NCBI GenBank assembly: GCA_030066665.1
Contig: JASJBD010000015.1
Location: 1 to 45,087, forward strand
Length of the DNA: 45,087 nucleotides
Direction: 5' to 3'
Source of the DNA: Gammaproteobacteria bacterium
GTDB taxonomy: Bacteria > Pseudomonadota > Gammaproteobacteria > Steroidobacterales > GCA-2729495
This document shows positions 18,101-25,946 of this stretch, one piece after another (position 1 is the first letter of the stretch; every line of letters starts with the position of its first letter). Under the pieces are notes generated by a model. That model worked only from the letters and a program-made list of their open reading frames with translations. It had not been told where the DNA came from and made no database searches. The position numbers and the translations under genes were made by a program.

Positions 18101-19357
18101 GGCGACATCGTGCTTTCCGGGGTCGATTGCTCGGCGGGCGGCATCGACCTGGCCGACACAACGGTTCAGCGTGACATCGAGTTGCTCCCCGATGGCGGGC
18201 TGGCAACGGCCAGAGCTTTGCGCCTCGAAGGCCTCAGGTGCGATGGGTCCGTAGACTTGTCTGGATTGGCGCTCGACCGGGGATGCATCGAAGAGGGTTG
18301 CTGTGGCCGACGCTGCACGCGGCCGAAATGCAAAGACAAGCTGGGTGTCGGGCACGTGGAGGCCAAGGGGGCGCGAATTCTGGGCCACCTTCGCACGGCC
18401 AGCGAGGACCATAGTGCGAGAATTCCCGGCTGCCTGGATCTGTCATTCAGCGAAATCGGCACGCTGGAGCTGTCCGTCGATACCTTTCCGTTGCCGGATG
18501 CGCAGCCGCAGACGCCGGAAGCCTGCGGCGTGATTCTGCAGAGAGCATCGATAGGCATGCTGGCCGTTCACTGCACCGAGGGCAATTATCCTCGTCCAAC
18601 CGATTTTCGTTACGCCGAGATCAAGTGGTGGGAGTTCAACAAGGGCAACGGTGGCAGCGACAATGAGCGAGATGGCGATTCCCGCAGCAGTGACAATCCC
18701 GCTGATTACATTGCGTTGTTACAGCACGACAAGGGTTTGCAACGGCACACCTGGCGCGCAATAGAAAACAATCTACACAATTGGGGGCACGAAGATGCCG
18801 CCGACGAAGTACACCGGGCAATGCGTCGTTGGCTGCGCGACAAGATCCGGGACGACGGTCCTGGGACTGGTTTGCTGAAGAATATCCTTTGGTATCCAGC
18901 TCGCGTTGCACGCAGAATCGGCGACTACCTTACCGATGATGTGACGAGCCCCCTGAGATTGCTGCGATTGATGGGTTTTTGGCTTGTGCTGTCAACGTAC
19001 CTGTTATCGATCTCTGAGAATATGGGTTTGTCCGAGCCCGGCTATCTCACCTTACCTCCCGATCAGCGCTACGTAGTCCAGCATCCGGATCCCAGTGACT
19101 GGGGCCTGCTGTCAGGATTCTGGACCGCATTGCAATTTCATGTGCCGGTCGCGGCGTTCACGGCTCGCGATGAATGGGAGCCCTCGAACGACGAGCCGAT
19201 GGTCATCTATCGGTTTTCAGATATGTTGGTCAGGCTTCCCTGGAACGTGACCGCCGAGGATTACGGGAACCTTGTGCTGGTCACACACTGGATTGCGTGG
19301 CCAGTCGTCATCGTACTTGCATCACGCAAGTTCCTGCGCCGGGCGCAGCAACAATAG
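15185..19357 (+). CDS. Large beta-helix protein with two C-terminal membrane helices, unknown family
   Basis: 1390 residues, GTG start. I see three parts. Residues 1 to about 540 are soluble alpha/beta sequence of no family I know. Residues about 545-1170 are built of short repeating strands with a hydrophobic residue every few positions and many SVF/DLE/GDL turns (GPLEIVGQEYISLVFEDC, then LEIRNSVFERGLEFSNV), typical of a pentapeptide-like or right-handed beta helix; five cysteines lie within 1034-1049. The C-terminal part has a helical segment (residues about 1190-1225, WRAIENNLHNWGHEDAADEV) and membrane helices at about 1260-1280 and 1363-1383, with a hydrophobic stretch between them (FWTALQFHVPVAAF). 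No signal peptide is visible, so the bulk is probably cytoplasmic and held to the inner membrane by its tail. The next gene follows after 15 bases. Sampled lines look less GC-rich than the protease genes downstream. Confidence 0.88.
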   Translation: MSTRLRVLRDHEVQLSDSEQRKWREFAAEQSNCSVDELSIVFASRPPYLQSRPTSREESHGLLFQLRYVAQEPVAESSWWYAAATEPDHDLSVWCLGVYKSDKTVFHVRPLINRREFKAALRYRVVDVAEDTVADYLRTFADFASVTDGGLRTTPLLVEDVEDVDFYSPLNELEVREISDRVTDYRLSPPEETTNGFAITANALVGDQVRRVRYDVYMRSVEGLDQESIVPNDIHVELIDDAPPISGLPGNRHRNLESRPTPAEGRICFQPDASGWTRVEPRIADAIVQDINRQVVPLVLCDDSTVVFRKPLPFYGLDLIEVRACIQNGEHTNRFFVWEPGLAASLDTRGHLVTALSQHLHETRGWTLESGKDAGEYLKFFVDHDELSLRTKKESITGRYKVLCSRDDAALQAIDPATVRIHPDAVENAGWSGDKTADDFLNAITEPIVRENDIGGYTAVAVVFCDSKLVLLKVAIDPKGQITIERHGQLLEWSPARGAKDFFDAHGSARPPAIGFAQESRLALVNSGDLIAETLSSSTSEGRRNVAVRGKTICGPLEIVGQEYISLVFEDCRFRNQARFSHVNCSADLEIRNSVFERGLEFSNVTLRGRLSLENVAVCGRIPVPATIKTPFRPDFKGMVLANVSVRNVSLIDVSLFAGLLAPNLQVQGDVVLQGLQSMDSVDLESGDIENRLEITTMYLAKPSYIHGDLTLDNTSAKSIGISAINVAGSLRLISTIVEQYIDASGGTWGAADDGTSEKVLPLKIGHFPYPAKKSKGTAGELNLYGTIIERNHLALQNIDIAGDLQANFVRVGTGVFLEPHDDNDERNRIGGDVDIGGSEVPQLIRIRCTDIDGNLTARGLNAGEFRMVGSVFDGKSPQRPDDCATPINCPLRVGGGVYLPDARVAGEIYVLGVSADKSLNLRHATIGGDLTLSLDCEEAYERGLLRPRDAREGRLTSNFPDGVKLRKSTVSGDIVLSGVDCSAGGIDLADTTVQRDIELLPDGGLATARALRLEGLRCDGSVDLSGLALDRGCIEEGCCGRRCTRPKCKDKLGVGHVEAKGARILGHLRTASEDHSARIPGCLDLSFSEIGTLELSVDTFPLPDAQPQTPEACGVILQRASIGMLAVHCTEGNYPRPTDFRYAEIKWWEFNKGNGGSDNERDGDSRSSDNPADYIALLQHDKGLQRHTWRAIENNLHNWGHEDAADEVHRAMRRWLRDKIRDDGPGTGLLKNILWYPARVARRIGDYLTDDVTSPLRLLRLMGFWLVLSTYLLSISENMGLSEPGYLTLPPDQRYVVQHPDPSDWGLLSGFWTALQFHVPVAAFTARDEWEPSNDEPMVIYRFSDMLVRLPWNVTAEDYGNLVLVTHWIAWPVVIVLASRKFLRRAQQQ

Positions 19358-19372
19358 CCGGAGCACCGCGAC

Positions 19373-22270
19373 GTGGGAGACAAAGCCGTTTTGCCAGCAG
19401 CGCTGCGCGAGGGCTGGGTGTCCTCCTACTCCCTGAAGGAAGACAAGTCCCGCAACCTGTGGCGCTTCGACTATATTCTCGAACTGGCCGTGGAGCGCGG
19501 CATCGATATCTGGATGCGACCACTGCCGTTTCTCGAGCACGGTTGGCTGGTTCAGGGTCGCGCCGTCAAGAACTTGCAGGGCTTCGGTTTCGCGCTGTGG
19601 GCGTCCCGCGGCTTCAGCGAGCTGGACACCACGGCCGTGCCGATCTACGAGGCCCTCGACCGCGAAACCCTGCAATTCGATGCCGAGTCGGTCTTTGTCT
19701 ACACCGCCCTTTTCTGTCGCTTCGTGTACAGTGACGACGGTCCGTTTTGGATCATCACCGACCCAACCGACCTCAACGCTTCGATGATGCCCGGTGAGCG
19801 AGCAACGGCCAGCATGCCGACACTGCCCGCCAGCTATGACGAACTCACTTTGGAGCAACTGGCCACACTGATAGAAGTGCCGGAAGTGACGCAGCACCGT
19901 GATGACTGGCGCGTGAAGGTCTGCGTGCAGCATGGCGGCGATCTCTCCCGCGCAGAGTTCCTGGTTACTGCAGACGGTGCCATCGAGATGGCGGAAGACA
20001 CGCCACTCGTCAACGGAATCGGCTTCGTGGCGAAGCGGAATCAAAAGCTCAAGGCCATGAATTTCGGGCGCGTGCCGATCCAGGGGATCGAGTCGCTGGT
20101 CGAACTGCGCCGGGGTCGGGTGGCGACCAAGGCTGACATGGACGAACTGATGAAGGTCATCAACAGCGCGGACGTGCCGCCGGATCATTCGCCCAATGAA
20201 CGCACTCGCGAGCGCTCACTGATCCGGGAATGCCTGCGCCTGCAACTCTTACGGTCGCTGCGCCGCGGAGATGCGGCGCCGTTATTCGACGCCGAAGCAG
20301 ACCTGGACGATGACGCGCTGCTACTGAAGTTCGCCGAGTTTCTGATGCGCAGCTGGCCGGCAGTCGTGATCGAGTCGCCGTATCCGCTCGCCGAGCAGAC
20401 AACATCACTGATCCTGATCGATTTGCTCGATGAAAAACCCAAGCACAACCTGATGCAATCGAGCGTGCCCGGCGAGCCGGACCTGATGGGCATTCCGCAG
20501 GTCGACGATGGCGACCTCCTGGCGTTGTCGTTCCACACAGCGCGCAAGCTGGTTCGCCCGGAAGCAATTGCCTATCACCTCGGCGCGACCGAATCGCTGA
20601 CAATGATCGGCTGCAATTTCCTGACCGACCTGCCGCCTGCATTGCAGCGCATGGCGGACATCGTGCTCACGCTGGGCAATCTCGATCCGGAGCTGTTCCG
20701 GCAATTGTTCTGCCTGGCATTCGACTGCGAGTGGCCGACCGGCGTCGACATCGACGATGCACTATGGGTGCGATACGTCGAGCCGCATGACCTGGAGCGC
20801 CCGCTTCGCGACAAGCAGGATCGGACCGCCGGGTGGCGTGCGGAGGATGCGCTGCAAGCCATTCGCGAACGGGTCGAGCGGCGTCTCGACAGCATCAATA
20901 CGGCGGACGCGCCGGAACTGGATGACCTGCACGGCCTGGATGCAGCCAAGGCGGTCATCCGGGACCTGATCGATGACCTGCGCGGCGCGGTAGCCGGCGA
21001 ATTGGAGTGGGAGGAGGTCGATCGCGGTTTGTTGCTCGTTGGCGAACCCGGCACCGGCAAGACGATGCTGGCACGCGCGGCGGCCAAGGCGGCCGGAGTC
21101 CATTTCATCAGCACGAGTGCTGGGCGGTGGGCGGCCGCGGCGACGGAGTTCTATGATGTGATTCGTACCATCCGGGACGTGTTCGCGGATGCGCAGCGTT
21201 ATGCGCCGAGCATTCTGTTCCTCGATGAACTGGACTCGCTGGGACGGCGTGACCAGATGACCGACCGGAACCGGCAGCTGGAACTGGAAGAGCTGAATAC
21301 GGTATTGCAGGAGCTGCAGGGCTTCCGTGACCGCAAGGGTGTATTCGTCATCGGCGCGACCAACCACCTTGACCGGATCGATCCGGCATTGACGCGGCCC
21401 GGGCGCCTCGACCAGGTTGTGCGCATCCCGCGGCCTAATCGCGCCGCGCTGGCCGCGATTCTGCGCTACCACCTCGAACCGTATGTCGCGGAGGAGCGCG
21501 TTTCGCGGGACCTGAACCTCGACGATCTCGCGGCGCTCGCGGTGGGATGTACCGGCGCTGACATCGAGGCCTTCGTCCGGGACGCTGCCCGGCGGGCCCG
21601 CAAGGCGGACTCCCTCATCAATGCCGATCACCTGGCAGCGGCCATTACGCGTGCGCCACGTGACATCAATACGGCCCAGCCGATGTCGGTCGATGAGCAG
21701 GAGCGCACCGCGTTTCATGAGGCCGGCCACGCGGTGGCCTGTTTGCTGGCACAGCACTATCCGGCAGAGCTCACCATGGTGTCGATCGTGCCGCGCAGTG
21801 ATGGCAGTCTCGGCTTTGCCGGCTTTTATAGCGACGAATTGCTGGGGCTGACCCGGGCCGCGCACCTGGAATACCTGGAGATTCTGCTTGCCGGTCGCGC
21901 CGCGGAGGAGCTGCGCTACGGCGTGGACGGTGTGTCGTCAGGCGCGGGCGGCGAGTCGCCGACCAGCGACCTGGCGCTGGCAACACGGCACCTGCTGAAA
22001 GTCGTCACGGAATTCGGTGTGCACGGCGAGCGCTCCCTGCGTTGGCGGGAAATCCACGAGCGCACCACGGACGTTGCCGTCATCGGCGAGCTGCTGGACA
22101 ACGCGTATGAGCGCGTGCGCCAGAGGCTGAAAGATCATCGACCCCTGCTAGACATGATCGCACGCCGCCTGCTCGATGATTCCGAGGTGCTGGCCGACGA
22201 TCTGGAAGTCCTGGCCAGACAGCACGGGATTGACGCGGTACCGGCGGACAAGCAGGTCAGCCAGGTATGA
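19373..22270 (+). CDS. FtsH-like AAA+ ATPase / M41 zinc protease without membrane helices, long N-terminal extension
   Basis: 965 residues, GTG start with GGAG nine bases upstream. The first 290 or so residues are unassigned. About 300-520 is a degenerate module shared with the next protein (LPPALQRMADIVLTLGN). The AAA+ domain has Walker A GEPGTGKT at 557-564, Walker B ILFLDELD with D618/E619, and the arginine-finger segment DPALTRPGRLD. The M41 protease has HEAGH at 782-786 and a third zinc ligand, probably D866 (SDLALAT). All residues for ATP hydrolysis and proteolysis are present, but the two N-terminal membrane helices of true FtsH are absent and the pore-loop MFVGVG is replaced by an Ala-rich stretch. 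It should act as an ATP-driven protease in the cytoplasm. Its stop overlaps the next start by four bases (ATGA), so the two proteases are made together. Confidence 0.92.
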   Translation: MGDKAVLPAALREGWVSSYSLKEDKSRNLWRFDYILELAVERGIDIWMRPLPFLEHGWLVQGRAVKNLQGFGFALWASRGFSELDTTAVPIYEALDRETLQFDAESVFVYTALFCRFVYSDDGPFWIITDPTDLNASMMPGERATASMPTLPASYDELTLEQLATLIEVPEVTQHRDDWRVKVCVQHGGDLSRAEFLVTADGAIEMAEDTPLVNGIGFVAKRNQKLKAMNFGRVPIQGIESLVELRRGRVATKADMDELMKVINSADVPPDHSPNERTRERSLIRECLRLQLLRSLRRGDAAPLFDAEADLDDDALLLKFAEFLMRSWPAVVIESPYPLAEQTTSLILIDLLDEKPKHNLMQSSVPGEPDLMGIPQVDDGDLLALSFHTARKLVRPEAIAYHLGATESLTMIGCNFLTDLPPALQRMADIVLTLGNLDPELFRQLFCLAFDCEWPTGVDIDDALWVRYVEPHDLERPLRDKQDRTAGWRAEDALQAIRERVERRLDSINTADAPELDDLHGLDAAKAVIRDLIDDLRGAVAGELEWEEVDRGLLLVGEPGTGKTMLARAAAKAAGVHFISTSAGRWAAAATEFYDVIRTIRDVFADAQRYAPSILFLDELDSLGRRDQMTDRNRQLELEELNTVLQELQGFRDRKGVFVIGATNHLDRIDPALTRPGRLDQVVRIPRPNRAALAAILRYHLEPYVAEERVSRDLNLDDLAALAVGCTGADIEAFVRDAARRARKADSLINADHLAAAITRAPRDINTAQPMSVDEQERTAFHEAGHAVACLLAQHYPAELTMVSIVPRSDGSLGFAGFYSDELLGLTRAAHLEYLEILLAGRAAEELRYGVDGVSSGAGGESPTSDLALATRHLLKVVTEFGVHGERSLRWREIHERTTDVAVIGELLDNAYERVRQRLKDHRPLLDMIARRLLDDSEVLADDLEVLARQHGIDAVPADKQVSQV

Positions 22271-24282
22271 GCGCCGACAAAAGAAATTTTGACTACCAGG
22301 CGAATCTCGCGTGGATTCGCGTGGGGCTGAGTCGGGCGCTCGATCGCGCAATTGCCGACGGCGTATTGAAACCGGCGGAAGGCGAATCGGTTGCTGCGGC
22401 ATTCGTGCGTTATATCGAGCGGCATCGGCCCGTCGTACTGGTCGAGACACGCCTGCCGTTCGGCGAGATCCTGGTTGCCGAAATCGTGCATCAACTTGGC
22501 AGCCTGCCGCGCGCGAAACCGATGATCTCGCTGCTGACCGGCGATACGGAACTCAAGGAGGAGGTGTTCCAGAGCAGCGAGCCGGTGGTGGTATCGATGC
22601 ACGATTCGGGCATCCAGTTGAATGACGCCGACCTCGGCCGGCAGCTTGCCGGGGCACGTTGCCCCGTGTTCATTGGTTGCTCGAGTCAGTGGGACCTGCC
22701 GGATACACTGCGGCGCACGGTCGACCTGGCGCTATCGTTACCGAATGCGGACGAGCAATACTTCCTGCAGGTTTTCGAAGCATTGTTCGATGCACCCTTT
22801 CCGGACGATATCGAAACCGGCCCGGCGACCTGGCGGGATTTCGTGCTGCCAACCGACCTGCAGCAACCATTGCGACTCGGCTTCGATGCCAGCGCCGCCG
22901 CCGGGTACATTCGCACACGTGTGAAGGAACGCCTGGCACGGCAGTCACCGGAGTCGGGTCCGTCACTGGCCGACCTCCACGGCTTGGGCGAGGCACGCGC
23001 GTTCGCCGAGGACCTGGTACACGACCTGCGCGTGGCGCTGGACGGGCGGCTCGATTGGGACGAAGTCGACCGGGGCATGCTGATGGTTGGCCCGCCCGGC
23101 ACCGGCAAGACCACGCTCGCGCGGGCGATTGCGAAAGATTCGGGTGTAAAGTTCGTGGTCGCCAGCGCGACCGACTGGCAGGCCGCGGGTCATTTGTACC
23201 TGCACCTGGCGGCAATCCGGGCCAGCTTCGATGAGGCACGTCGCTATCCGGCGGCAATCCTGTTCATTGACGAAATCGATGCGGTCGGAAACCGCGACCT
23301 GCTCGGCCCGACTGGCCGCGGTTACCAGACCCAGGTCATCAACTACCTGCTGGAACTGCTCGACGGTTTTCATCGCCGCAGCCGCCTGGTCGTGATTGGC
23401 GCAACCAACTACGAGGAAGCAATCGACCCGGCGCTGCGACGCGCGGGCCGACTGGATCGCACTGTCCGCGTGCCATATCCAACAGTCCGGGCGCTCAATT
23501 ACATTTTCGAATTCCATTTGCGTGACTATGCCGAGTTGGGGCGACTGGCGGCGGACATCGATATTGCGGAACTGGCCGGCCTGTCATTCGGCCTTACCGG
23601 CGCGGACGTCGAGCTGTTCGTCCGCGGTGCGGCACGGCGGGCGCGGAAGCGGCGTGAGCGCATCTGCCAGGAAGACCTGATCGCCGAAGTGCTGCGGCGC
23701 CCGCGCGCCGGCGCCGGGCGCACGTCGATTTCGCCCGGGACACTGCGACGGCTGGCGGTGCACGAAGCCGGACACGCCCTGGCGCGATTGCAGAGCCGCA
23801 GTAATGGGCAGGATATTGCCTATGTGTCGGTTGCGCCGCGTAGTGATGGGCGAATTGGTTTCACGGCCGCGATGCCGGATCAGCGCACGTCGCTGACGCG
23901 CGATGACTTTCTGGAGAAGATTGGCGTCATGCTGGCCGGCCGGGCCGCGGAGGAAGTGATCTATGGCGAGGATGGCGTATCGGATCTCTCGGGCCAATAC
24001 GGGTCGCAAAGCGACCTGGCGCGCGCGACGCGACTCGCGACGATGCTGAACGGTTCGGCCGGTCTGGGTCCGGATGGCGAACTGACCTGGTGGCCGGCAC
24101 TGGCCGGCGCAATCGACACGGCGCTCGATCGCCGGGTCGACTCGGAACTTGCATCCATCTACCAGGCTGTCGTGGCAGCCCTCAATCGGGATCGCGCATT
24201 ACTGGACGCAATCGCGGCTGCGCTCGTCGAACGCCAGGAACTCACCGGAGAAGAACTCCGCGGCATGGCGAACAGCAACTGA
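22267..24282 (+). CDS. FtsH-like AAA+ ATPase / M41 zinc protease without membrane helices, second subunit
   Basis: 671 residues. Residues about 10-240 match the degenerate module of the upstream paralogue (LPDTLRRTVDLALSLPNAD). The AAA+ domain has Walker A GPPGTGKT at 275-282, Walker B ILFIDEID with D335/E336, and DPALRRAGRLD for the arginine fingers. The M41 domain has HEAGH at 499-503 and D583 (SDLARAT) as the likely third zinc ligand. As in the neighbour, there is no membrane helix, and the canonical FtsH pore-loop sequence is replaced (DWQAAGHLYLHLAAIR). It is 294 residues shorter because it lacks the unassigned N-terminal region. The ATG lies in the stop of the upstream gene. Two different but related subunits encoded together suggest a mixed ring, as in mitochondrial m-AAA protease; this is inference. 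The substrate is unknown. Confidence 0.92.
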   Translation: MSADKRNFDYQANLAWIRVGLSRALDRAIADGVLKPAEGESVAAAFVRYIERHRPVVLVETRLPFGEILVAEIVHQLGSLPRAKPMISLLTGDTELKEEVFQSSEPVVVSMHDSGIQLNDADLGRQLAGARCPVFIGCSSQWDLPDTLRRTVDLALSLPNADEQYFLQVFEALFDAPFPDDIETGPATWRDFVLPTDLQQPLRLGFDASAAAGYIRTRVKERLARQSPESGPSLADLHGLGEARAFAEDLVHDLRVALDGRLDWDEVDRGMLMVGPPGTGKTTLARAIAKDSGVKFVVASATDWQAAGHLYLHLAAIRASFDEARRYPAAILFIDEIDAVGNRDLLGPTGRGYQTQVINYLLELLDGFHRRSRLVVIGATNYEEAIDPALRRAGRLDRTVRVPYPTVRALNYIFEFHLRDYAELGRLAADIDIAELAGLSFGLTGADVELFVRGAARRARKRRERICQEDLIAEVLRRPRAGAGRTSISPGTLRRLAVHEAGHALARLQSRSNGQDIAYVSVAPRSDGRIGFTAAMPDQRTSLTRDDFLEKIGVMLAGRAAEEVIYGEDGVSDLSGQYGSQSDLARATRLATMLNGSAGLGPDGELTWWPALAGAIDTALDRRVDSELASIYQAVVAALNRDRALLDAIAAALVERQELTGEELRGMANSN

Positions 24283-24283
24283 G

Positions 24284-24817
24284 CTACGGATACGTGCCGC
24301 GAATCGGGTAGTTGTTGTCCGGATTCTTGATCCATTCGATCCCGGAAACCAGCGCGTCGAGTTCCGGTCGTACAAACGGGTTGTTCGAAATATCGACGAC
24401 CTGCACTTGATGATCTGCGTTGATCACGAACAGGCCCGGTTCCGCAAACGGGTGATCGGTTTCCTTGGGTGACCGGGGATGGGAAATGTACAAGCCGAGA
24501 TCCTGCATCTGTTCGATCGTCAGCCCGTAATAGAGAGGAAAGCTGACGTCCAGTTTTTCCAGATGGCTTTGCAGTTGTTCATGACTGTCGCCTGACACGG
24601 CGGCCAGGTCCACGCTGACGTCCGCAAGCCTTTGCTTGAAGCCTTCCAGCTTGTTGAGATACTTCGTGCACAGTGGGCAATGCTGCCCGCGATAGACGAC
24701 GACCATCTTCCACTCGGCACCCCCGGTCGGCTTGCCGATGTCATCCACGCTGCCGTCGAGTGCATTGACTTGTACCGCCGGAAATCCTGACCCCGCCTGG
24801 ATTTTTGTTGAATTCAC
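24284..24817 (-). CDS. Peroxiredoxin-like (AhpC/TSA superfamily) protein
   Basis: I choose the GTG at 24817 (177 residues) because AAGAGGT stands seven bases before it; a GTG at 24826 overlaps that site and is less likely. The fold follows AhpC/TSA thioredoxin-like proteins: VVVYRGQHCPLCTKYL holds C47 and C50 after the first strand, followed by DLAAVSGDSHEQL and FPLYYGLT. The RGxxCPxC form belongs to the peroxiredoxin-like branch, and the CPLC pair could serve as peroxidatic and resolving cysteines or as a disulfide reductase site. There is no signal peptide. The gene ends one base from the convergent end of the second AAA+ protease gene and is divergent from the gene at 24916. Likely role: peroxide or disulfide reduction in the cytoplasm. 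Confidence 0.87.
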   Translation of the reverse strand: MNSTKIQAGSGFPAVQVNALDGSVDDIGKPTGGAEWKMVVVYRGQHCPLCTKYLNKLEGFKQRLADVSVDLAAVSGDSHEQLQSHLEKLDVSFPLYYGLTIEQMQDLGLYISHPRSPKETDHPFAEPGLFVINADHQVQVVDISNNPFVRPELDALVSGIEWIKNPDNNYPIRGTYP

Positions 24818-24824
24818 GTTTGTC

Positions 24825-24831
24825 ACCTCTT
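24825..24831 (-). promoter_or_regulatory. Shine-Dalgarno AAGAGGT that sets the start of the peroxiredoxin-like gene
   Basis: On the minus strand AAGAGGT is followed by seven bases and GTG at 24817-24815. The alternative GTG at 24826 lies within the site itself, so the inner start is favoured. Confidence 0.55.
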
Positions 24832-24915
24832 GAGCGATGCCGACCGTTTACGTAGGCTGCCAGTATAAGAAGAAAAACAGGCCAACGGTTTTGCCGTGGT
24901 CGGGAGGAAGACATC

Positions 24916-25293
24916 ATGCGACGGAGCGTGATTAACCTGGTCGTAATCCTGTTGTCGCTATCCTTGCTGCCGGTCGCAATTGCGTCGGTTGCCGAGAGAG
25001 AGCGCCGTTCGCTGCACCGCCCGGTGCCGCCGAGAATCATCGGTGTCTATACCGATGCCGGGCAACTACTGGTAGCCGGTGAGAACCTGCCTGCCGGTGA
25101 AGACGTGGAAGTGCGGCTCGGCGACAACCTGCTGGAAGTGACGCTCAGCAGCAAGACGTTACTGGTTGCCCGCCTGCCCGTTGGCGCGCTTGGCCAGGTC
25201 GATGAACTGGTCATCCGGCGCGGCGTCCGGCGCGCCCGGATCCGCGGCGAGGCCGTGCAATGGGGTCTCCGGTTGCCCAACCTGTTCCGCTAG
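24916..25293 (+). CDS. Small exported protein with one IPT/TIG-like beta domain
   Basis: The 125-residue product has GGGAGGA before the ATG and a clear signal peptide (RRSVINLVVILLSLSLLPVAIAS). The mature part, IIGVYTDAGQLLVAGENLPAGEDVEVRLGD, reads like a single Ig-like IPT/TIG domain, which in larger proteins binds ligands or packs against other domains. It is divergent from the peroxiredoxin-like gene and is followed by 144 bases without a gene before the receiver protein. That gap holds no clear promoter or terminator; I see only a weak stem near 25303-25320. Function is unknown. Confidence 0.8.
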   Translation: MRRSVINLVVILLSLSLLPVAIASVAERERRSLHRPVPPRIIGVYTDAGQLLVAGENLPAGEDVEVRLGDNLLEVTLSSKTLLVARLPVGALGQVDELVIRRGVRRARIRGEAVQWGLRLPNLFR

Positions 25294-25437
25294 TCCAGTT
25301 CAGCCGGGCAGCGTGATCCCGGTCACATATGTAAAGAGACTGTCTTGCCGACTGCCGGGAGAATGGTTCAGCATCCGACACGGCGCTAATGCGCTTTTCA
25401 TGACTCGACCGCCGAAGCGAGCCCGGATCCGACCGAG

Positions 25438-25833
25438 ATGGCATCGACCTGGACTGTATTGATCGTTGATGACGACCCCGCCATGCGGCAGCTTGGCCGT
25501 GCCCGGCTGGAAAAGCTCGGCCTGATCGTCACCGAAGCTGCCGACGGCAAGGAAGCGCTGGAGGTGTTCAAGCAATGCCAGGCCGACCTCGTGCTGCTGG
25601 ACGCCAGCATGCCGAAAATGGACGGCTTCGAAGCCTGTCAACGGATTCGCAAGCTCCGGTACGGCGAGGATATTCCCATCATTATGGTCACCGCACTGGC
25701 CAGCTCGGATTCCGCCAAACAGGCAATTGCGGCGGGCGCCACCGAATTCGTGACGAAGCCCATCAACTGGGCCGACCTCGGGGAGCGGATTCGGAATTAC
25801 CTGGCGTACCGGGCGACGATGCCGATCGACTGA
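25438..25833 (+). CDS. Single-domain response regulator (CheY-like receiver)
   Basis: 131 residues, a receiver domain with no output domain. The acidic pocket is D11-D13 (IVDDDP), the phosphate-accepting Asp is D55 (LVLLDASMP), the switch Thr is T85 (IMVTA) and the conserved Lys is K107 (VTKP). It should be phosphorylated by a histidine kinase, most simply the one encoded 113 bases downstream, and act by binding a partner protein. It opens a run of same-strand signalling genes that continues into the pilus cluster. The start has only a weak ribosome site. Its single-domain form fits a role in controlling the kinase, the GGDEF-EAL protein or the pilus motor. Confidence 0.93.
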   Translation: MASTWTVLIVDDDPAMRQLGRARLEKLGLIVTEAADGKEALEVFKQCQADLVLLDASMPKMDGFEACQRIRKLRYGEDIPIIMVTALASSDSAKQAIAAGATEFVTKPINWADLGERIRNYLAYRATMPID

Positions 25834-25946
25834 TTTCCCCAGCAATCGGCCGCAGAACAATCACCGAAAGGTGACATAAGTCACGCCGGCAAAACACCGC
25901 CGAATGCCAGAATCTCTGTGTTGTTGTGCCTCAGGGATGGGCAGCG

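Noticed and set aside
15185-24282. Assigning the beta-helix/protease operon to a named anti-phage system
   Set aside because: No nuclease, nucleotide cyclase, TIR or known defence domain is visible, and no defence or mobile genes flank it.
25303-25320. CCGGG/CCCGG stem as a terminator after the small exported protein gene
   Set aside because: Five base pairs with a nine-base loop and no T tract.
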